Source of the DNA: an uncultured Oscillospiraceae bacterium
GTDB taxonomy: Bacteria; Bacillota; Clostridia; Oscillospirales; Oscillospiraceae
Assembly: GCA_900763705.1 (NCBI GenBank)
Contig: CAAFLG010000022.1
Coordinates: 13,383-77,382 of the forward strand
DNA: 64,000 bases
Direction of reading: 5' to 3'
A model generated the notes under the pieces. It saw only the letters and a list, made by a program, of their open reading frames with translations, made no database searches and had not been told where the DNA came from. This document shows positions 59,926 to 64,000 of the stretch, piece after piece (the first letter of the stretch is position 1; each line of letters starts with the position of its first letter). A program made the position numbers and the translations under genes.

Positions 59926-60987
59926 ATGAAATGTGATGAGATCTTCGCAGCTCTTGCGATGCTGGAAAAGGAGCGCGGCATTTCCCAGAACTTTATGATG
60001 GAAAAGATCGTGCAGGCGCTCACCACCGCCTACAAGCGCGACCACGAGGGCGTGGAGAACGTGGTGGTCGACGTGGACGAGGGCAAGCGCGAGCTCAAGA
60101 TGTTCGTGCAGAAGGAAGTCGTCGAAGAGGTCGAGAATCCCGGCACGCAGATGAGCCTTGACGAAGCCAAGGCCGTTTCCGCCAAGTACAATGTCGGCGA
60201 TATCGTCAACATTCCCGTCGACAACATCGAGTTCGGCCGCATCGCCGCGGGCAATGGCAAGCAGGTCATCATTCAGGGCCTGCGCGAGGCCGAGAGCGGC
60301 ATGGTCTACGATGAATACAACTCCAAGCAGCACGAGATCCTCACCGGCGTTGTCACGCGCATCGATCCGCGCACGGGCAATGCTTCCCTGCGCATCGGCA
60401 CGGGCACGGAGGCGACGGACGCGCTGCTGCTCGCCGGCGAGCAGGTCAAGGGCGAAACGCTCGTGGAAGGCCAGCGCATCAAGGTCTACCTTGTCGATGT
60501 GCGCCGCCAGTCCCGCGGCCCGCAGGTCGTCATCTCCCGCACGCACCCCGGCCTTGTCAAGCGCCTTTTCGAGCTCGAAGTGCCCGAGATCTACGACGGC
60601 ACGGTCGAGATCCGCTCCATCGCCCGCGAGGCGGGCTCCCGCACGAAGATGGCGGTGTGGAGCAACGATGCCAATGTCGACCCCATCGGCGCCTGCGTCG
60701 GCCCCCACGGCCAGCGCGTGAACAGCATCGTTGACGAGCTGCGCGGCGAGAAGATCGACATCATCAAGTATAGCGACGACCCGGCGGAGTACATCGCCGC
60801 CGCGCTCGCGCCCGCGGACGTGATCGACGTGCGCCTCGCCGAAGAGGGCAAGGCCTGCCGCGTCATCGTGCCCGACGATCAGCTTTCCCTTGCCATCGGC
60901 AAGGAGGGCCAGAACGCGCGCCTTGCCGCGCGCCTTGTCGGCTACAAGATCGACATCAAGCCGGAGAGCTACAAGGAAGAAGAATAA
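59926..60987 (+). CDS. nusA: Transcription termination/antitermination factor NusA
   Basis: This 353-residue protein has the N-terminal RNA-polymerase-binding domain, an S1 domain (EILTGVVTRIDPRTGNASLRIG), and two KH domains (NVDPIGACVGPHGQRVNSIV; LSLAIGKEGQNARLAARLVGYKIDI). Length is normal for Firmicutes, which lack the C-terminal acidic repeats. AAGGAG precedes the ATG. Confidence 0.97.
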   Translation: MKCDEIFAALAMLEKERGISQNFMMEKIVQALTTAYKRDHEGVENVVVDVDEGKRELKMFVQKEVVEEVENPGTQMSLDEAKAVSAKYNVGDIVNIPVDNIEFGRIAAGNGKQVIIQGLREAESGMVYDEYNSKQHEILTGVVTRIDPRTGNASLRIGTGTEATDALLLAGEQVKGETLVEGQRIKVYLVDVRRQSRGPQVVISRTHPGLVKRLFELEVPEIYDGTVEIRSIAREAGSRTKMAVWSNDANVDPIGACVGPHGQRVNSIVDELRGEKIDIIKYSDDPAEYIAAALAPADVIDVRLAEEGKACRVIVPDDQLSLAIGKEGQNARLAARLVGYKIDIKPESYKEEE

Positions 60988-61004
60988 TCAAAGGAGGGCA
61001 GCTC

Positions 61005-61277
61005 ATGCAGAAAGTGAAGAAGATCCCGCAGCGCCAGTGTGTGGGCTGCCGCGAGATGAAGGACAAACGCGCGCTCATTCGCGCCGTCAAATCGCCGCAA
61101 GGCGAGGTGTCGCTCGACTTTACGGGCAAAAAGCCCGGGCGCGGCGCTTACGTCTGCCCGAACAGCGAATGCCTCAAGCGGGCGCGCAAGTCCCGCGCGC
61201 TCGAGCGCGCGCTGGACACGGCCATCCCCGAGAGCGTCTATGAAGAAATGGAAAAGGAGATGGCAAACGGTGGATAA
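61005..61277 (+). CDS. ylxR: YlxR-family RNA-binding protein (RnpM)
   Basis: This 90-residue protein has the DUF448 core: PQRQCVGCREMKDKRALIRAV and GRGAYVCPNSECLKRARKS. Family members bind RNA and, in Bacillus, modulate RNase P. AAAGGAGG precedes the ATG. It overlaps the next gene by 8 bases. Confidence 0.93.
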   Translation: MQKVKKIPQRQCVGCREMKDKRALIRAVKSPQGEVSLDFTGKKPGRGAYVCPNSECLKRARKSRALERALDTAIPESVYEEMEKEMANGG

Positions 61278-61935
61278 ACTGCTCAATCTCATCGGCCTTG
61301 CGCTCAAGGCCGGAAAGCTGGAGATCGGCGAGGAGCCGGTCGGCGCGGCCGCACGGGCCCGTCAGGCGAGGCTCATCCTCATCGCCTCGGACGCGGCGGA
61401 CAACACCCGCCGCCGCGCCAAGCACTTCGGCGACGCGGGCGAGTGCATCTGCCTCGAGATCCCCGCGACGAAGGAGGAGTTCGGACGCGCCCTCGGGCGC
61501 ACGTCCTGCGCGATGGCCGCGCTGACGGACATCGGCTTTGCCGAAGCCGTCGCCAAGAAGCTTGCCGCGGCCGACGAAGTGCACTACGGCGAGGCGGCCA
61601 GGCGCCTTGCGATCAAGGCCCAGCGCGCCGCCGAGCGCCGGCAGGAGCTCAAGCAGCACGAAAAGAACCTGCGCGCGGGCAAGAAAAAGCCCAAGGCGCG
61701 CGAGGAAACGCCGCCCGAGCAGAAAAAGCGCGCGGAGAGCGGCACGGAAGAGAAAAAACCGGCGCGCCGCCCCATCAGGCACGGCCGCACGCGCGCCGAG
61801 CGCGAGAAGGCGCACCGCGCAGCGGAAAAGCAGCGCGCGGCAAAGCGCTTCGCCCACGCCCGCCCCGTGAAGAAGGGCAAGGGCAGCGTCAAGAAAGACA
61901 GTAAGCAGAGATCACAACACACGGAGGTGCAGTAA
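61270..61935 (+). CDS. L7Ae-family protein (YlxQ-like) with long basic C-terminal extension
   Basis: GTG 61270 is chosen because GGAG lies about 10 bases upstream and the protein then begins DKLLNLIGLALKAGKLEIGEE, the normal start of this family. Residues 1-100 form the L7Ae RNA-binding domain (K-turn binder). Residues about 115-221 are a Lys/Arg/Glu-rich tail, not present in usual YlxQ proteins of about 100 residues; it is probably disordered and binds RNA. It sits between ylxR and infB, its standard place, with a 1-base gap to infB. Confidence 0.88.
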   Translation: MDKLLNLIGLALKAGKLEIGEEPVGAAARARQARLILIASDAADNTRRRAKHFGDAGECICLEIPATKEEFGRALGRTSCAMAALTDIGFAEAVAKKLAAADEVHYGEAARRLAIKAQRAAERRQELKQHEKNLRAGKKKPKAREETPPEQKKRAESGTEEKKPARRPIRHGRTRAEREKAHRAAEKQRAAKRFAHARPVKKGKGSVKKDSKQRSQHTEVQ

Positions 61936-61936
61936 T

Positions 61937-64000
61937 TTGGCTACTACAATGAACAAGAACAAGGTATCCGATATGGCAAAGGACTTCGGCATGGCGTCGA
62001 AGGACATCCAGTCTATCCTGAATACCTATGAAGACGGGAGCAAGAAGCCTTCGCAGGTGTTGTCGGAAGAGGAAGTCAATCTGGTCTTCGAGCACCTGAC
62101 GCAGAAGCATCAGGTCAAGATCGAGACGATCTACGCCGAGGCCGCTCCCCAGAAAAAGCCCGAGCCCAAGCAGAGTGCCCAGCAGCCCGCTGCGGCGAAG
62201 AGCGCCCCTGCCCAGCAGCACGCGGGCAATCAGAATAAGCCCCAGCCCCAGCAGAACGCTCCCCAGCCCCAGCAGCAGAGCAAGTCCACCGCCACGCAGA
62301 AGCCCACGACCCGCGTGCCGGAGAAGAAGATCGTCGATACCCGCAAGGTGACGAACGTCAACCTCGACAAGTACGACGAGAAATTGCAGGACATGGCCGA
62401 GCGCTCGGGCGACCGCCGCGACTTAGAGCGCGGCAGCAAGGAAAAGTTCCGTAACAACAAGAACCGTAACAATCGCCAGCAGCCGTTCTCCGGCAAACGC
62501 AAGCAGGAAGAGGCCGAGAAGATGCGCCGCCTCCAGCTTGAGATCGCCAAGAAAACGCCGCTGACCGTCAAGATCCCCGACGAGATCTCCGTCGGCGAGC
62601 TGGCTTCCCGCATGAAGAAGACCGGCGCGGAGGTCGTCAAGTGCCTGATGAAAAACGGCGTGATGGCGTCCCTTTCCCAGATGATCGACTTCGACACCGC
62701 CTCCTTCGTCGCCGAAGAGCTTGGCTGCAAGGTCGAAAAGGAAGTCGTCGTCACGATCGAGGAAAAGCTCATCGACGATCACGAGGACAGCGCCGACGAG
62801 CTCCAGCCCCGCGCGCCGGTCGTCGTCGTCATGGGTCACGTCGACCACGGCAAGACGAGCCTTCTCGACTATATCCGCAATGCCCACGTCGCCTCCGGCG
62901 AGGCGGGCGGCATCACCCAGCACATCGGCGCCTATCAGGTGCAGATCAAAGGCAAACCCATCACCTTCCTCGATACCCCGGGCCACGAGGCGTTCACCTC
63001 CATGCGTGCCCGCGGCGCGATGATCACGGATATCGCCATCCTCGTCGTTGCGGCGGAGGACGGTATCAAGCCGCAGACCGTTGAGTCCATCAACCATGCC
63101 AAGGCCGCCGAAATTCCCATCATCGTCGCCATCAACAAGATGGATAAGCCCGACGCCAACCCCGAGCGTATCAAGCAGCAGCTGACCGAGTACGGCCTTG
63201 TTGCTGAAGACTGGGGCGGTGACACCATTGTCTGCCCCATCTCCGCCAAGACCGGCATGGGCATCGACAACCTGCTCGAAATGGTCGCGCTGACCGCCGA
63301 GGTCGCCGAGCTCAAGGCCAACCCCAACCGTGCCGCGTCCGGTGCTGTGGTCGAGGCGCGCCTTGACAAGGGCCGCGGCCCGGTGGCAACGCTCCTCGTG
63401 CAGAACGGTACGCTCCATCAGGGCGATATCATCATCGCCGGCACGGCCGTCGGCCGCGTGCGCGCGATGATGAGCGACAAGGGTCAGAAGCTTGCGACCG
63501 CCGGTCCCAGCGTCCCGGTCGAGATCACGGGCCTTGGCGAAGTGCCCGAGGCCGGCGCACACTTCAACGCCGTCGCCGACGAGCGTCTTGCCCGCGAGCT
63601 TGTCGAGCAGCGCAAGGAAGAGGAAAAGCGCAAGGCCAACGCCCCCATCACCAAGGTTTCTCTCGAGGATCTCTTCAGCCAGATCCAGGCGGGCGAGATG
63701 AAGAATCTCAATATCATCGTCAAGGCGGACGTCATGGGCTCGGTCGAAGCCGTCAAGGCGTCGCTTGAGAAAATTTCCAACGACGAGGTCCGCGTGCGTG
63801 TCATCCACGGCGCGGTCGGCGCGATCAACGAGAGCGATGTCATGCTCGCGGCCACGTCCAACGCCATCATCGTCGGCTTCAACGTCCGTCCGGACGCCGC
63901 GGCGCGCGACAGCGCGGCCCGCAACCATGTCGACATGCGCATGTACCGCGTCATTTACGACGCCATCGACGAGATCGAGGCCGCTATGAAGGGTATGCTC
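61937..64000 (+). CDS. infB: Translation initiation factor IF-2 (3' end outside window)
   Basis: The start is TTG 61937: GGAGG ends 9 bases upstream, while the ATG at 61949 is too far away. The visible 688 residues cover an N-terminal IF2-N motif (KVSDMAKDFGMASKDI), a Gln/Pro-rich linker (about 75-130), a second IF2-N domain (TVKIPDEISVGELASRM) and the GTPase: GHVDHGKT, GGITQHIG, DTPGHEAF, NKMDKP and SAKTG. Domains II and III follow (ARLDKGRGPVATLLVQNGTL; IIVKADVMGSVEAVK). The frame is still open at 64000, so the C-terminal tRNA-binding domain lies outside. It brings fMet-tRNA to the 30S subunit. Confidence 0.97.
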   Translation, partial: MATTMNKNKVSDMAKDFGMASKDIQSILNTYEDGSKKPSQVLSEEEVNLVFEHLTQKHQVKIETIYAEAAPQKKPEPKQSAQQPAAAKSAPAQQHAGNQNKPQPQQNAPQPQQQSKSTATQKPTTRVPEKKIVDTRKVTNVNLDKYDEKLQDMAERSGDRRDLERGSKEKFRNNKNRNNRQQPFSGKRKQEEAEKMRRLQLEIAKKTPLTVKIPDEISVGELASRMKKTGAEVVKCLMKNGVMASLSQMIDFDTASFVAEELGCKVEKEVVVTIEEKLIDDHEDSADELQPRAPVVVVMGHVDHGKTSLLDYIRNAHVASGEAGGITQHIGAYQVQIKGKPITFLDTPGHEAFTSMRARGAMITDIAILVVAAEDGIKPQTVESINHAKAAEIPIIVAINKMDKPDANPERIKQQLTEYGLVAEDWGGDTIVCPISAKTGMGIDNLLEMVALTAEVAELKANPNRAASGAVVEARLDKGRGPVATLLVQNGTLHQGDIIIAGTAVGRVRAMMSDKGQKLATAGPSVPVEITGLGEVPEAGAHFNAVADERLARELVEQRKEEEKRKANAPITKVSLEDLFSQIQAGEMKNLNIIVKADVMGSVEAVKASLEKISNDEVRVRVIHGAVGAINESDVMLAATSNAIIVGFNVRPDAAARDSAARNHVDMRMYRVIYDAIDEIEAAMKGML

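Overview
The window is a GC-rich chromosomal segment (roughly 60% G+C by eye) from a spore-forming member of the Clostridia. An Oscillospirales-type gut bacterium is the best guess. The evidence is SpoIIP, the DivIVA/SepF/YggS division cluster, the rimP-nusA-ylxR-L7Ae-infB operon, a T-box on ileS, S-layer homology (SLH) proteins, and frequent TTG/GTG starts behind strong GGAGG sites. Most of it is ordinary housekeeping chromosome, densely packed, with hairpin-plus-T-run terminators between converging genes. No phage, transposase or CRISPR array is visible.

Layout. 1-5.2 kb: two SLH surface proteins (the first cut by the window edge, the second with an AT-rich central part), a PNPOx-like flavoprotein and a small AT-rich orphan. 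5.3-5.7 kb: a minus-strand tRNA operon (Met-Glu-Val). 5.7-10 kb: guanine deaminase under a purine riboswitch, SpoIIP, xanthine phosphoribosyltransferase and a nitrilase. 10.2-13.4 kb: metal P-type ATPase, separate HMA chaperone and a divergent ArsR-AraC hybrid regulator. 13.4-24 kb: an unknown protein, then miaB, a metallo-beta-lactamase-fold protein, mutS, a CPBP protease, mutL, miaA and hfq. 24-29 kb: membrane-fusion-like protein, yggS, sepF, divIVA, a HAD phosphatase-like protein and an rlmA-like methyltransferase. 29-38.4 kb: an EF-G paralogue, a P-type-ATPase-like protein lacking the phosphorylation site, rlmB, ftsH, rlmI and a small DMT transporter behind an attenuator-like leader. 38.6-47.7 kb: an unknown protein, MATE pump, prfB, a 25-codon gene with its own promoter and terminator, an ABC exporter pair and a phosphoesterase. 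47.7-55.3 kb: mnmG, a tiny OadG-like protein, an orphan OadB-like protein behind a yybP-ykoY (Mn2+) riboswitch, T-box/ileS and queT. 55.3-64 kb: a lipoprotein, rpsF-ssb-rpsR, a second MATE pump, and rimP-nusA-ylxR-L7Ae-infB (infB cut by the window end).

The most unusual signal is a dispersed intergenic element present in three copies (10105-10274 +, 40639-40794 +, 49571-49755 -). Each copy is a chain of four hairpins. The stem sequences differ completely but stay paired, while connectors and a 13-nt hairpin loop (RCGACMNGTGCGT) are conserved. G-U pairs favour one strand as the RNA. In every copy the last hairpin sits on the stop codon of a converging gene (metal ATPase, prfB, mnmG). This is what a structured RNA, or a mobile element carrying one, would look like, and I do not recognise it. 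A second point is the Mn2+-type riboswitch in front of an orphan decarboxylase beta subunit with a 38-residue gamma-like partner, which suggests that pair has a role in metal or ion transport rather than decarboxylation.
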